A DNA stretch of 64,000 bases from Pelagomonas calceolata (taxonomy: Eukaryota; Sar; Pelagophyceae; Pelagomonadales; Pelagomonadaceae). Below are positions 7,844 to 18,055 of the stretch, piece after piece. Position 1 is the stretch's first letter. Each line of letters opens with the position of its first letter. The position numbers and the translations under genes are program-made. The notes under the pieces were generated by a model. The model was not told the origin of the DNA. It did not search any database and worked only from the letters and a program-made list of their open reading frames with translations. The stretch is from the NCBI GenBank assembly GCA_918797485.1, contig CAKKNE010000005.1, positions 868,001 to 932,000 of the forward strand. The letters run 5' to 3'.

Positions 7844-9925
7844 ATGCCCACGCCGTCGACGACGCCGTCGTCGACGCCCCGCCGCATTTTAGACACAGAC
7901 GCCGTCGAAACACTCCTGAAACAGCAGGGCGTCGACGACGCCGAGCAGGCTTATGTACTGGAAGCGTGCAACGAAGGTTTTGATCAAATACTGGACCTGA
8001 GCGCGTGCCCCAAGTTGAGGACGTTAAACGTGAACGGGAATCGGTTGAAGGACCTGCGGCACCTGCAGGGCGCGCCGCACCTCCGCGAACTGAAGGCAGG
8101 AAATAATCGCCTAGAAGATGCTGATGATGTGGAGTTCTGCAAGGAACTCGAGACGCTGCATCTGCACAACAATCCGGGCCTCGAGAAGGCGCCGCGGTGT
8201 TTGGGGAAATTGCGGCATCTGAGGACTTTGAGACTAGACAGATGTGGCTTGGTCGAGTTAGGTTCAGGACTGAGGAATTGTAATTCGATACGCGTGTTAG
8301 ATTTGAGTGGCAATTGCATCTCAGCGCTCTCTACGTCATTAGCGTCGCTCTCAGGCTTAGTGGAACTGGACCTGTCGGGCAACGAACTTAAGAGAATCCC
8401 GACCGGTGCGTTAGATGGGTGCCGAGCGACGCTGGAAAGTCTGAAACTGTCAGACAACGAGCTCGGCGCGTCGCCGGTCCAGGAGCCCTCCGAGCTCGTG
8501 AACGGCGTTCAAAGAAAACTAAGACGATTACCGGCCAAGAAGTCGAAGCGGAGCGGCCCGCTGGACGGGTTGCAGCGCTTCGCTTCTCTAAAAACATTAC
8601 ATGTGGCGGGCAACCGCTTTGCGTCCTTCGCGGCGTTTCCTTTGCTGTCCGAGCTGAACGAGCTGGACGTCGCGCGGAACCGCCTCGAGTCCCTCGGAGG
8701 GTTATCAACGAAGTGTCCTGCCGTCGATGTTTTAGATGCGTCCGACAATTGCATCGGTGATCTAGGGGGTCTGGCCGGATCGCTGGGCGCCTTGTCTCAT
8801 TTAGCAGAACTGCGCTTGAAGGGCAACCCCTGCGTGCCTCTACAAAGACCAAAATCGTCGAGACGGCCGCAGTCGCGGTCGAGACCAGTATCGCGAGCCG
8901 GGACGAAGACGCCCGCCTGGGCCCTCGTCTGCGCGCGGGCCTGCACGACGCTCGAACTCTTAGATGATTTCCAGCTCAAGGACGGCGCAGCAGCCCCACC
9001 GTCGGACAAGAAGCCCCATCCCGTGAGGCAGGTCGAGCCCATGGCCGACACGGACGCACGGGCCCAGGAGTTCCGGGCCTTGTTGCAGGGGGCGCGAAGC
9101 ACGTTGCGAGTTATGGAGCAGAAGGAGGTCGCATTGGTCGCGGGCGGGTGCAAGCCGCCACCATCGAGGCCGAGACCGCCACCAAGAGATTATTCTACGA
9201 ACAACGCGCTCGCGAAGAAATTGTCAGGGCTGGAGCGCGCCCTGGCCTTCAACAAGACGAAGCCGGAGGTCGAGGTCACGAAGCCGGTGCTGGCGCCGGT
9301 GACGCCGCCCCAGGCCGTCGACCGGGCCTTCGCCGTCGACGAGGACGACGAGTCCTTCCTCGAGCGACGGCGGGAGGCCTGGGCCGAGGAGAAGGTCGAA
9401 GAGTTAGTTATAGACTCGGATAGCTCCGATGACGAAGGTGTTGAGCAGAAGACGCCTGTTTTAGTTGCGCCCTCGCCGCTGCGAGAATTGCCACCGGAGC
9501 TCCAGAAAACTTTGGACGTGTTTTTGACGAACACGGCGACGCCCGCGCAACTCAAGGAAGCGGCAGAAACGACCGCCGAGGCCCTGAAGGCTTGCTTGAC
9601 GGCCGGCGGTCTCAAGGAGGAATCTGATTCTGATAGTGTAGATGATCCCGAAGCATTTGCGATCAAGGCCAAGTACGAGTCCGCCAAGGTCGACTACGAG
9701 GCGGCCATGAAGTCTGCCTTAGATGAGAAGAGTGGATTTGGGGATAGTGAGGACGAGGACGCCCAATGGCCGCCCGACGCGTCCGGTTTTATGGGCACGG
9801 AGACGCCCGTGTCGTCGCCCCCGAAGCCCCGGAAGACGACGCCGCCGGTGGCAAGACGGCCTCCCAAGAAGAAGGCGGCCTTCGTCGTCCCGCGGCGGGG
9901 GTCCAAGGACGCGGTCCACCTCTAA
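7844..9925 (+). CDS. Leucine-rich-repeat protein with long acidic tail
   Basis: 693 aa. Residues about 40-330 form roughly a dozen LRRs (LRTLNVNGNRLKDL, LETLHLHNNPGL, IRVLDLSGNCISAL, LVELDLSGNELKRI, LKTLHVAGNRFASF), ending in an LRR-cap-like segment with LKGNPCVPL. A basic, serine-rich linker and a low-complexity acidic C-terminal half (VIDSDSSDDEG, SDSDSVDDPE) follow. The repeat style resembles SDS22/axonemal LRR scaffolds that bind phosphatases or dynein parts. No enzyme domain is present. Confidence 0.8.
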   Translation: MPTPSTTPSSTPRRILDTDAVETLLKQQGVDDAEQAYVLEACNEGFDQILDLSACPKLRTLNVNGNRLKDLRHLQGAPHLRELKAGNNRLEDADDVEFCKELETLHLHNNPGLEKAPRCLGKLRHLRTLRLDRCGLVELGSGLRNCNSIRVLDLSGNCISALSTSLASLSGLVELDLSGNELKRIPTGALDGCRATLESLKLSDNELGASPVQEPSELVNGVQRKLRRLPAKKSKRSGPLDGLQRFASLKTLHVAGNRFASFAAFPLLSELNELDVARNRLESLGGLSTKCPAVDVLDASDNCIGDLGGLAGSLGALSHLAELRLKGNPCVPLQRPKSSRRPQSRSRPVSRAGTKTPAWALVCARACTTLELLDDFQLKDGAAAPPSDKKPHPVRQVEPMADTDARAQEFRALLQGARSTLRVMEQKEVALVAGGCKPPPSRPRPPPRDYSTNNALAKKLSGLERALAFNKTKPEVEVTKPVLAPVTPPQAVDRAFAVDEDDESFLERRREAWAEEKVEELVIDSDSSDDEGVEQKTPVLVAPSPLRELPPELQKTLDVFLTNTATPAQLKEAAETTAEALKACLTAGGLKEESDSDSVDDPEAFAIKAKYESAKVDYEAAMKSALDEKSGFGDSEDEDAQWPPDASGFMGTETPVSSPPKPRKTTPPVARRPPKKKAAFVVPRRGSKDAVHL

Positions 9926-10521
9926 GTTTGCAAGTAGTAGTATTTCGTGCGCTCGGTGCGCGTCCGTGCGCCTGGTATGCGTCCGCACGCTCCTCTCGGC
10001 GGGGTACCATAACCCTCCCTGGCCCAGGGCCCCCCATAACCCGTCGACGCCGCGGCGGGGCGGCCGCGCGTCGCGCGCTCGGTGCGGTTCCCTGCGCTAC
10101 TCATCAGGGAGGCTTCCTAGCCGTCGCGGAGCGTCTGCCCGGCCGCGCGACTAGCTCCCACGACGCCGGGCGCCCGCACGATTGCTTTTGCTCTGTGGTA
10201 GGGGACAAGCAAAATCAGTGCCAGCTCGTCACCGCGCGCACTATTCGTGCCCGCGCGTCACGAGACAGCGCAGCGGGACCTCACCTCGCCGCTCGCAGCG
10301 ACCGCGCGACGAATAGCGCTCCACGTGACGCGCACGGCGTCCTGCAAAGCTACAGCTGTAGTCGTCTTTGGTTGCCCGCTCCGTCGATTGCGAGACGAAG
10401 GGCAGCCGCGCCCGTGGACAACGCCGTCGGGTCCTTTCATCGGCTGACCGCCGCCGCAGCCCCGCCGCCGCAGCTCATCGTGGAGCCTCACGCGCGGCCC
10501 CGCACCGCAGGCAAAGACAAG
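9926..10521. other. Intergenic region, 596 bp
   Basis: Open frames run through this GC-rich stretch but look like noise. I see no dispersed repeat or GCTAG element. A GGGCAGCC word occurs near 10394, 120 bp before the next gene. Confidence 0.4.
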
Positions 10522-12217
10522 ATGGGCGCCCACGTCCGCCTCGCCGGTCCCGACTACGACGAGCACGTCGCCCTGAACCCCCAAGAAGAGGAGGAAGCCC
10601 CGCTCTTCTACTACAAGGACGACCCTTCGAGAGACGCGCGAAGCGTCCGCGGCTGTTTTTTGGATGAAATTTATGCGAAGCCGCGCCTCGAACAGAAGCT
10701 CGCGGATTTTTATTTCGATGGGGATGTCCCCTACATGCGGGACAACGTGCATTGTTTGACGGATGCGCAGTGGCGGTGCTTCTTCGAAGGGTACCTCGTA
10801 GAACCTTTACCGAGAGCCGAGAGGAAGTATGCTGTGGTGTTCTACGGCGTTTCAGGTTATACGGGTAGTCTCGTGATGGAGTACCTCAAGCGGGAGTGTC
10901 TGGATGATGTCAATGTTTGTTTCGCGGGCCGGACGCTCCACAAGGTCATCAAGATGCGAGACAAAGTACTCCAAGGGACGCGGTGGGCGAACTGTGATTG
11001 CGTCTCCTGCGACCTGAAGGAGCCGTTTGAAGTGGAGGCGTTGGTCTCGTCCTGTCGCGTGGTTTGTAACATCGCAGGACCGTTCATGTTGACGGGCGGC
11101 GAGCGACTCGTCGAAGCTTGCATTCATTATGATACGGACTACTGTGACGTGTCCGGCGAGATTCCTTGGAGTGCGAAGTTGCTGGAGTTCCATGATGTGG
11201 CTCGGGACGCGGGCGTTTATATCGTCCCGTCGACGGCGTACGCGGGCGGCCTGCCGGACATCATGTGTTATGCGATGGCCAAGGAAGCTAGAGAGAAGTA
11301 TGATGAACAACTGAAGGAGTTCCACGGCTACGTCAGCATGTATCAGGAGCGCGAAGGGACGGTCGGCGCGAGCGGCGGCACGTTAAGCACGCGGGCCGCG
11401 ATGGCGTCGGGCGACGCGTGGGTGCGCAAGGTCATGACCGACCCCTTCGCGCTCGGTGGTGCTGTTGAGAATGGCGAGCGCGAGGAGGACCAGGATCGGG
11501 TGCTGACGAAGGTGTTTCGCGACGGAGCCATCAAGTCGTGGGTCGCGCCGCACGTCTACGCGTTTTTTGAAACTAGAGTCGTGCGCCGGTCGAACGAGTT
11601 GCATCGTACCTTAGTCGGCGGGCCGGACAAGGGCCCGTTCTACGGCGAAAAATTAAACGTCACCGTTTATACTTTGATGCCGAGCGCGCGGCCGCGTCCT
11701 GTCTTGAGGCCATTCGGACCGAGTTTGTCACGCAGGCGAGGCCGCCGCGAAGGAGTTCAAGAAGTCCGGGAGCACGTCTACCAAGGCCGAAGAAGAACGG
11801 TTGAAAAAGGAGGGCAAGTACTACGGGCCGGGCGAGGGTCCACCTCTTGATGACTTGTTCGAGATTGGTGTGTATTCGTTGTACCACGGTGTTGGTATCA
11901 CGGAGAGCGGCAAGAAGGTCTGCTGGAGTATCAAGGGGCGGGACGGCTACTTCGAGACGGCTAGGATGGCGGTGGAAGCCGCTTTAGCTATGAGCGAGTC
12001 CGGGGACGAACTGCGATCCGGCTCCGAATCTGTCCGAGGTGGTGTGTTGACACCGGGCATCGCGGGCAAGCACGTTCTCTTCGACCGCATCCGCGCGGCG
12101 GGCATGGGCTTCATCGACTGGTCGCCGGGTACCTCGTGGGACGGCGTCAAGCCCGATGATCGACTCGGCGTCGACGTCTGGGGCAACAAGGCGACGCCGC
12201 CGCCCGTCGCCGAGTAG
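10522..12217 (+). CDS. Saccharopine-dehydrogenase-like / trans-acting enoyl-reductase-like protein (one short intron or frame break)
   Basis: The start MGAHVRLAGPDYDE at 10522 is chosen because the open frame upstream looks non-coding. A Rossmann domain starts with VVFYGVSGYTGSLVMEYL (G-x-S/A-x-x-G fingerprint), followed by CFAGRTLHK and VVCNIAGPFMLTGGERLVEAC, all typical of the saccharopine dehydrogenase / trans-acting enoyl reductase family. The C-terminal domain (YFETARMAVEAALA, GGVLTPGIAGKHVLFDRIRAAGM) lies in another frame. A 40-bp GT...AG stretch at 11696-11735 would join the two in phase, giving 551 aa. Otherwise there are base errors or a frameshift there. The tail is 38 bp from the convergent C5orf22-like gene. 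Confidence 0.7.
11696..11735 (+). other. Putative 40-bp intron or frame break
   Basis: Starts GTCCTG, ends CACGCAG, phase 1, and restores a single reading frame across the reductase gene. It is unusually short, and the intervening bases are also open in a third frame with plausible residues (DAERAAASCLEAIRTEF), so two small indels are an alternative. Confidence 0.35.
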
Positions 12218-12254
12218 TTCCCTTCCCCCCCTCCCCTTCCCCCTGTCATAACAG

Positions 12255-13598
12255 TTACACAGTTACACTCCTGAAACCCTCACAGCCCGTCCTCGTCACA
12301 TCCACCCTACCTTCGTGGGAGACCTCGAAGGCGCCATAAACCTCTGTCAAAGTGCGCAGCGTCCGGCATTCCAGCAGAGCTAAGTAGCGCACGGGCACGT
12401 AGCCCGGCGACCGCACAATGTTCACCAACACGGGCCGTTGGAGACGGGGCAGGATCCGTGCCGCGAGCATGTCATCTAACGCGAAGTCCACTTCCTCTGA
12501 CAACGCCCGCGGTTCGGGGACGTGGAAGGGCTGCTCGAAGAAGACCTCGGGCTCGTCGCCGCGCAAATGACCGCCTTTGATCGGTATCGACGCGAGGAAC
12601 TCGCGCAGCAAAGATCTCCTTTCCGATGTAACACTGGTCCGCCGCGACACCGCCTCGCGGAAATGAGTGGCCAGCGCCGACTTCTGGCCCCCCGCGACGA
12701 TGTTCCGAGCCCGCTCCGTGTCAAAGCTCATTGACTCTCGCCCTTTATGGTCACCTTTTCTCAGGTACTCGACCGAAAGCTCCGGAAAGTCCCAGGCCAG
12801 ATGATAGGCCGTCATGAGGTCCTCATCACTTATCCCAAGTTCATCCCTCAGAGGTATGGCCCCGAAGTTTTCCGTCGCGAAGTAGTCCAGGTCAATATCC
12901 AATATCAACGGTTTTGTCCTATCGATGCTCGCCACTAAAATGTCGTCTAAATGAGCATGCTCTTCGTTGATCACCGTAATTCGAAAATCGCGCGTGTTCA
13001 TCAAGTCATCGACTGAAGCTGTTCGGGATTGACCGTCCCTCCAAAACACGTGGCCCAGTCTTCTAGCCATCGGGCCCGCGACCCTCACGTTGTTCTGGTC
13101 ATCGACACCAACCGTGAATTGGAAGGTAGCACTCCCTTCGTAGACACAACATCTAAATTGGTTCGACCACGGCGGTTCCACAAACACCAAGTGCTCGGCG
13201 ACGCCCGTCAACGCAGCGGTAATCATAAAATCGTTGATCGCCGAAAAACGCTCCATGTGCGCGTCCGCTTTCAGATAAGCGCGGGGCACGCCCATGTCCG
13301 CGTGGGAGTCCAAGTGTAAGATCGTGGCTTTACCGTCCACAGGTATGGTGTTCTTCGCGACCTCGCGCGCGTAGTACGGCAGCACGTGGTGGTGCTCCTC
13401 GACGACGCCGACGACTATCGCTGGTGTTTGCTCTTCTAGAATCGGTGGTGTTGTAGCGGGCCGGAAGTAGTACGCGCCTCCCGCGAGCGCGAGCAATGCG
13501 ATCATAAAGCCGCCTCGACCGCTGCAGCTTTGTCTGTGCTGCGCGGCCTTGCTTTTCTGGCCTTTCTTCGCCTTGGGTTTCGCCTTGCGCTCGCGCAT
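12255..13598 (-). CDS. UPF0489 (C5orf22-like) membrane-anchored protein
   Basis: 447 aa. After a Lys/Arg-rich N-terminus there is one membrane span (about residues 31-45, FMIALLALAGGAYYF). The UPF0489 family signatures follow: VVEEHHHVLPYY, ILHLDSHADMGVP and ILDIDLDYFATEN. The spaced Asp/His residues look like a binuclear metal site of the arginase/deacetylase type. The biochemical role of the family is not established as far as I know. The type II membrane topology is an inference from the single helix with a positive N-terminal side. Confidence 0.78.
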   Translation of the reverse strand: MRERKAKPKAKKGQKSKAAQHRQSCSGRGGFMIALLALAGGAYYFRPATTPPILEEQTPAIVVGVVEEHHHVLPYYAREVAKNTIPVDGKATILHLDSHADMGVPRAYLKADAHMERFSAINDFMITAALTGVAEHLVFVEPPWSNQFRCCVYEGSATFQFTVGVDDQNNVRVAGPMARRLGHVFWRDGQSRTASVDDLMNTRDFRITVINEEHAHLDDILVASIDRTKPLILDIDLDYFATENFGAIPLRDELGISDEDLMTAYHLAWDFPELSVEYLRKGDHKGRESMSFDTERARNIVAGGQKSALATHFREAVSRRTSVTSERRSLLREFLASIPIKGGHLRGDEPEVFFEQPFHVPEPRALSEEVDFALDDMLAARILPRLQRPVLVNIVRSPGYVPVRYLALLECRTLRTLTEVYGAFEVSHEGRVDVTRTGCEGFRSVTV

Positions 13599-13826
13599 TT
13601 TTTTTTCTGGCTGCCAACGAGTGCTACTGGGCTTGCGGCGGCCACGGCGCTTTGGTTTGGCAGCAAATGGGTGCTATTTGGTTTTGGGCCCTGCAGCAGC
13701 CGCACGCGTGCCGGTTTTCGACACCAGTCGCAGGGTTGCAGGAATGCCTTCACAGGAGGCTCTCCAATCGGCCAACAGTGGCTCTATACCAGCTCTACGC
13801 TCGGCGCGGCTTGAAAATTTTCTTGG

Positions 13827-13839
13827 AAAAACGGGTTTT
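13827..13839. promoter_or_regulatory. AAAACGGGTTTTA upstream element
   Basis: 229 bp upstream of the C5orf22-like gene, in the divergent promoter region. The left flank (TCTTG, then A-rich) is shared with the copy at 44599. Confidence 0.35.
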
Positions 13840-14092
13840 ACGGACCGTTCCGACGCCTCGTCAAATACACACGAGAGCAGTACTCGGAGCACCCGCAAGC
13901 GCCGGGGAGGCGTCGCAGCCGACCGCCCGAGTAACTAGGGCAGCCATCCAACGCCGCCTTCGCGGAGCGGCGTCTCGTGCACCCAAACTCGCGCCGCCCG
14001 GCCGCAGCGGCCGTCCACAGCCTCCCTTTACGGTCGACGGACGCGCGGTCGCCGCGGCGCGCGCCTCCTCGTTGCTGGGGCAGCCTCGCCCG

Positions 14093-14101
14093 GGGCAGCC
14101 C
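14093..14101. promoter_or_regulatory. GGGCAGCCC palindrome
   Basis: Ends 9 bp before the ATG at 14111. A related GGGGCAGCC word lies 15 bp further upstream. Confidence 0.4.
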
Positions 14102-14110
14102 GCCGGCGCG

Positions 14111-14749
14111 ATGGGCTCCCCAAGCAAGACCGCGAGCACCATCGTCTTAGGCAGCGGCGAGACGGGCTACGACCGGTGGGCGCGGTCGTCCCAACAGATC
14201 GGCGCCTACTACGCGGCGCCCAAGAAGCCGACGACGCCGGGTCGCGCGCCCGGCACCGCCGCTCTTATTGGTAGAGCAAATCGCGCAAGTGCCGCCATGC
14301 GCGTGCTCGGCAGCACGATGGGCTACGACACGAACCCGCCGCCGCCGGTGGCCGTGACGATGTTGGGGAAAAGGACGCATAGCGACCACTCGCTCTACCT
14401 CACGCTCGGCCATTCCCAAAACATGTACAAGTCGGCGAGCGGCTTCTGGGAGGCGTCGGTCACGCGGGCATCTCGAGCGTTACCGCAGGTTGACCAGAGA
14501 CCACCGACCGACACGCGCGTGACGTTTGAGGGCGACCGGCCGGCCGTCGACGTCGACGCGACTGGTGAAGAGGACGCGCCGCTATCGCCGACGTTGGACG
14601 AGCACGCCTTCGGCGAAACACCCTTATCCAACGACCAGCCGGGCCCGTCGTTCGGGATTGAAGGGGCGGACCCGCCGGACGACGGTCTCTTCGAGGAGGC
14701 GTCGGTGGACGTGTTGACCGTGGGCGGCGACGGGTCCCTGCAGGAATAG
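14111..14749 (+). CDS. Protein of unknown function
   Basis: 212 aa starting MGSPSKTASTIVLGSGETGY, chosen because the open frame upstream is compositionally odd and a GGGCAGCCC word lies just before this ATG. The N-terminal 120 residues look ordered (GYDRWARSSQQIGAYYAAP, HSDHSLYLTLGHSQNMYKSA). The C-terminal half is acidic and probably disordered. There is no membrane segment and I recognise no family. Confidence 0.65.
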   Translation: MGSPSKTASTIVLGSGETGYDRWARSSQQIGAYYAAPKKPTTPGRAPGTAALIGRANRASAAMRVLGSTMGYDTNPPPPVAVTMLGKRTHSDHSLYLTLGHSQNMYKSASGFWEASVTRASRALPQVDQRPPTDTRVTFEGDRPAVDVDATGEEDAPLSPTLDEHAFGETPLSNDQPGPSFGIEGADPPDDGLFEEASVDVLTVGGDGSLQE

Positions 14750-14907
14750 TCTGCGTAAATTCCAAGGTTAGTCACTAGTCACCGCGCATCGATGGCGTCG
14801 AGGCGGTGGCGTCACCGACGGTGACCGACCGGGGCGTGCGCCTTCGAGACGCCACGTGGCCACGGGGAACGACGTCGCGGCGCGGTGAGGCAGCGGAACC
14901 GGGTGTT

Positions 14908-14975
14908 GTTACGGTGCTAAAACTAGTGGGCGGAGCCCTGCCTCGCCAGCTGGGGGGGGGGACACCGCGCGGCGG
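14908..14975 (-). repeat. MITE-like dispersed repeat, copy D (partial)
   Basis: Begins GTTACGGTGCTAAAACTAGTG and runs through GGGCGGAGCCC and the G-run to ACACCGCGCGGCGG. The hairpin half is missing or diverged. Confidence 0.5.
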
Positions 14976-15169
14976 AACCAGCAGCCCAGGGGTGGCGGAA
15001 CGTCGGCGTCCGAGCCGTCCCCGCGACCCGGGCGACCACTCCGGCGGCGCCTAGAGGTCGCCGGGGCCGCGGCCTTAACCTAACGGCTCGCTGCTCGGCG
15101 GCGCTGTGGCCCGCGTTGAGAGGCGAATAGGCGCGCGCAACGAGCGTGAAAGCGCTGCCCCCGTCAGAA

Positions 15170-15178
15170 GGGCAGCCC
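15170..15178. promoter_or_regulatory. GGGCAGCCC palindrome
   Basis: 100 bp upstream of the coiled-coil gene start at 15278. Confidence 0.35.
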
Positions 15179-15277
15179 GACGAACACCGAACGAAGGCCC
15201 GCCGCCAGCGGAGCGGCCCCGGCGCCGCCAGCGGGCGCGCGCCGCGCCCCAGCGCCGCGCGCCGAGCGAGCGCCAAA

Positions 15278-16849
15278 ATGCTACCCCCGAAAGGAACCAT
15301 CAAGAACCTCGGCCATGCGAGTCGCGGTAGAAGACCGAAGTCCGCCGGCGCCATCAAGGCGAGAACCAAGGCGGCCAAAATGGCCGAAGCTCAAGCGCAG
15401 GCCGAGCATCGCGAACGACTGAGGAAGCTCCTGACCCAGAAACTGACCGCGAAGCACGGCCCCGGCAAAAAACAAGCGATCAGGCAGAACGTCGACCAGT
15501 TCATTCAGAAAAACACGGCCGTGTCTGAGCTGGAGCTCAAAAAGCTCGATAAGTTGGTAGAAGACAAGAACACGATCGACCAGGTCTGGCCCTCGGCCCG
15601 TCCTGTAGAAGTGAAGCCGGCGGCGGGAAGTGCGGTCCAGGTCATCAAGCAGAAGGAATCGTTGTCACGTTCCGAAACGCCGGAGCTCACGCAGGAGATC
15701 GACCGCCACTCGAAGTGGAAAGTGTTGAACGCGTACAGCGCTCTCAAGAATGAAGACTTCGAAGCGAGCTTCGTCCAGAAGGAACGGGACAAGAAAAAGG
15801 AATACCGCAAGATCTTGGACGAGCAGATGGTCATCAAACAGTCGAAGTCGCAGGAAGCCGAGTTGCGGAGACAAGATGAAGATTTCGTGCGATCGCAGAA
15901 ACAATTACTGTCGGAATGGCGCGAGCAGATGAAGGTCCAGGAGAAGGAGACGAAGGGTAGGTACCTCGACCAGCACAAGACGCGGCAGCTCCAGGCCCAA
16001 CTCAAAAAGGATCGAGCCGCGAAAGAATTTGATGCTCAAAGAGCCATGGAGTGGGCGCAGGTCGCGTCCAATCAACTGACCATCGAAGCTAATAAGCGAG
16101 CAGCGAAGGAAGCCCAAGAAGCGGCAAGACGTAAAAATGAAGAAATAGTCAGGCAGAATATCTTGGATCGGGCCAAGAAGGCCGAGCGGAAGAAGCGAGA
16201 GGGCGAGGAGGACGTGAAGTTGATGAAGTTGTATAAGGAGAAGCTGCGCAAACAAGAGTTACAACGAAAAGAGGCGTTCAAGAAGGTGCAGGACCGCTTA
16301 GATGCCTTTGCTGCGAAGTCTGCAGGTCAAAAAGGTGGGGCTTTGTATGAAAAACAACAAAATGATTTAGCTTTAGAGTTAAAAATACTGCGGGAGGCCG
16401 ACATCAAGGACAAGGCGGATGCGGAACGAGACCGGAGGGACAAAGAAGACGTGCGCACGAAGGCGAAACAGATGCAGGAGTGGAATCTCAAATCAGCTGC
16501 TCTCAAGAAAGCTCGCGAGCGCAAGGAGGTGACCGACGAGCTCCACTACGCCGAGGATTTTATAAGACAAAGTGAGGACTTCATGAGGGCCGAAAAGGAG
16601 AAATTTGATAGAATAAGAAAGATGCGCGAGAAGCACAACGTCGAGCTCTTGGAGCACGTGCGCCTGCACAAGCTCGCCCAGAAGCACGTCGAGATGGACG
16701 AGAAGGAGGAGAAGGTCAATAGAGGCTTGCTGAAAGATATCTATGCGGACGATAAATATCGCAAACGACTGGCGGAGCGGCTGAAGTTCGGCCAGAAGTT
16801 CACGATGAAGAAGAGCGAGGAGTTCAAGTACAAGTCGAACGTGCTCTAG
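15278..16849 (+). CDS. Long coiled-coil protein, possibly axonemal
   Basis: 523 aa starting MLPPKGTIKNLGH at an ATG with an A-rich leader (GCCAAAATG). Almost the whole chain after residue 30 is Lys/Glu/Arg/Gln-rich helix with heptad character (for example ELKKLDKLVEDKNTI, EAQEAARRKNEEIVRQNI, RRDKEDVRTKAKQMQEW). It resembles trichohyalin/plectin-homology and other flagellum-associated coiled-coil proteins, but low-complexity coils are easy to over-match. Tail-to-tail with the mTERF locus, 30 bp apart. Confidence 0.75.
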   Translation: MLPPKGTIKNLGHASRGRRPKSAGAIKARTKAAKMAEAQAQAEHRERLRKLLTQKLTAKHGPGKKQAIRQNVDQFIQKNTAVSELELKKLDKLVEDKNTIDQVWPSARPVEVKPAAGSAVQVIKQKESLSRSETPELTQEIDRHSKWKVLNAYSALKNEDFEASFVQKERDKKKEYRKILDEQMVIKQSKSQEAELRRQDEDFVRSQKQLLSEWREQMKVQEKETKGRYLDQHKTRQLQAQLKKDRAAKEFDAQRAMEWAQVASNQLTIEANKRAAKEAQEAARRKNEEIVRQNILDRAKKAERKKREGEEDVKLMKLYKEKLRKQELQRKEAFKKVQDRLDAFAAKSAGQKGGALYEKQQNDLALELKILREADIKDKADAERDRRDKEDVRTKAKQMQEWNLKSAALKKARERKEVTDELHYAEDFIRQSEDFMRAEKEKFDRIRKMREKHNVELLEHVRLHKLAQKHVEMDEKEEKVNRGLLKDIYADDKYRKRLAERLKFGQKFTMKKSEEFKYKSNVL

Positions 16850-16879
16850 TTGAGTTCCCTGGCGTAAATTTGTCAAAAC

Positions 16880-18055
16880 TCACACACTTACTAGTACATC
16901 GGGCGCGATGCCGGTCCGCTCGCAGAAGGTCTCGTCCGTTTGCGACGCGTACGAGAGGACGCGTCGCGCGTCGACGCCGGCGGCGCGACACGCCTCGAGG
17001 CGCGGGCGGTAGCGGTTGGCCAGGCTGAATCCGAGAATGGATGGATTTTTCACGACCCAGTCGCGCAGCTCGGCGCGCGAGAGACCGATCTCCCGCTCAA
17101 GGTAGGCGAGCTTTGGTGCCATGTTGGCCTCGACGCTGTAGCCCAGCAGTCCCGGAAGCGTCATAACGATCTTCCTCAGCTGAGCGTCGTCCAGCTCGAG
17201 GCGCGTCCGCAGCCAGTTGAGCTTCGGCGCCATATTGTCCTCGACGCTGTAGCCCAGCAGTGCCGGACGTGTCATAACGATCTTCCTCAGTCCCGCGTCG
17301 TCCAGGTCAAAGCGCGTCTGCAGCCATTCAAGCTTCGGCGCCATATTGTCCTCGACGCTGTAGCCCAGCACTGGCGGTAGCCCTAGCACCACCTTCCTTA
17401 GCCCCGCGTCGTCCAAGTCGAGCCGCCTCTGCAGCCACTCCAGCGTCGGCGCCAGGTTCTCCTCGACACTTAGATACAACAGCGGCGGAAGCCTCAGAAC
17501 CATCTTCCTCAGGTGCGCCTCGTCCAGGTCGAGGCGCGTCTGCAACCAGTCGTAAGTCGATTCCATGCTCTCCACGCGCTTCGTCAGCAGTGCCGGAAAC
17601 CTCACCACCACCTTCCCCAGTTGCGCCGCGTCCAGCTTGAGGTGCGCCTGAAACCACGCAAGCTTCGGCTCCACGGTCGCTCTGGCGCCCGCGGGTTGAT
17701 ACCGCTCTACCCTATCTACCTCCGCCTCGGTCAAGGCGAGCCGCGTCCGCAACAGGTCGCGCACGTCCACCGCGTTTCGAGCGGTCGTCTCAGCCCTAGT
17801 GCTAAACGCCCGTCGCCGCGGCGCCGCGACCGGTGGCCGCGCGCGCGACGCCGCCGCTGTGACACTTAGTACACTTTCTCGGGCCGCGACGAGGGCCTCG
17901 GGCGCGATACCAGTAATTTCGCAGAAGAATTCGTCCGCACGCGTCGCGTAGGAGAGGACGCGCTTCGCGTCGACGCCTGCCGCGCGGCACGCCTCGAGGC
18001 GCGGGCGGTAGCGGTTGGCCAGGCTCATTCCCAGCAGGGAAGGAGTCGTCACCAC
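16880..18055 (-). CDS. mTERF-repeat protein, downstream half of a tandem locus (probably a frame-broken continuation)
   Basis: 391 codons with no natural start: the first codon is GTG, the first ATG is at 18028, and both lie inside what corresponds to the C-terminal cap of the neighbour (VVTTPSLLGMSLANRYRPRLE). The order is a neighbour-type C-terminus (RVLSYATRADEFFCEITGIAPEAL), then RAFSTRAETT, then a full mTERF array of about seven 37-residue repeats (the LEWLQTRFDLDDAGLRKIV type) and its own C-terminus ending IAPDVLVSV. mTERF proteins bind organelle nucleic acids in transcription or ribosome assembly. This layout looks like a tandem duplication fused head to tail. Confidence 0.6.
   Translation of the reverse strand: MVTTPSLLGMSLANRYRPRLEACRAAGVDAKRVLSYATRADEFFCEITGIAPEALVAARESVLSVTAAASRARPPVAAPRRRAFSTRAETTARNAVDVRDLLRTRLALTEAEVDRVERYQPAGARATVEPKLAWFQAHLKLDAAQLGKVVVRFPALLTKRVESMESTYDWLQTRLDLDEAHLRKMVLRLPPLLYLSVEENLAPTLEWLQRRLDLDDAGLRKVVLGLPPVLGYSVEDNMAPKLEWLQTRFDLDDAGLRKIVMTRPALLGYSVEDNMAPKLNWLRTRLELDDAQLRKIVMTLPGLLGYSVEANMAPKLAYLEREIGLSRAELRDWVVKNPSILGFSLANRYRPRLEACRAAGVDARRVLSYASQTDETFCERTGIAPDVLVSV

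Larger units (their letters stand above)
14750..15277. other. Intergenic region, 528 bp
   Basis: Holds a partial MITE-like repeat (14908-14975) and a GGGCAGCCC word (15170). No other gene is supported. Confidence 0.4.

Noticed and set aside
9766-10521. Long N-terminal extension of the reductase frame
   Set aside because: The translated part overlaps the end of the LRR gene and looks random; the ATG at 10522 begins the ordered protein.
18028-18055. Separate start for the downstream mTERF gene
   Set aside because: The first codon is GTG and the first ATG lies within a conserved C-terminal cap, so an independent start there is unlikely.
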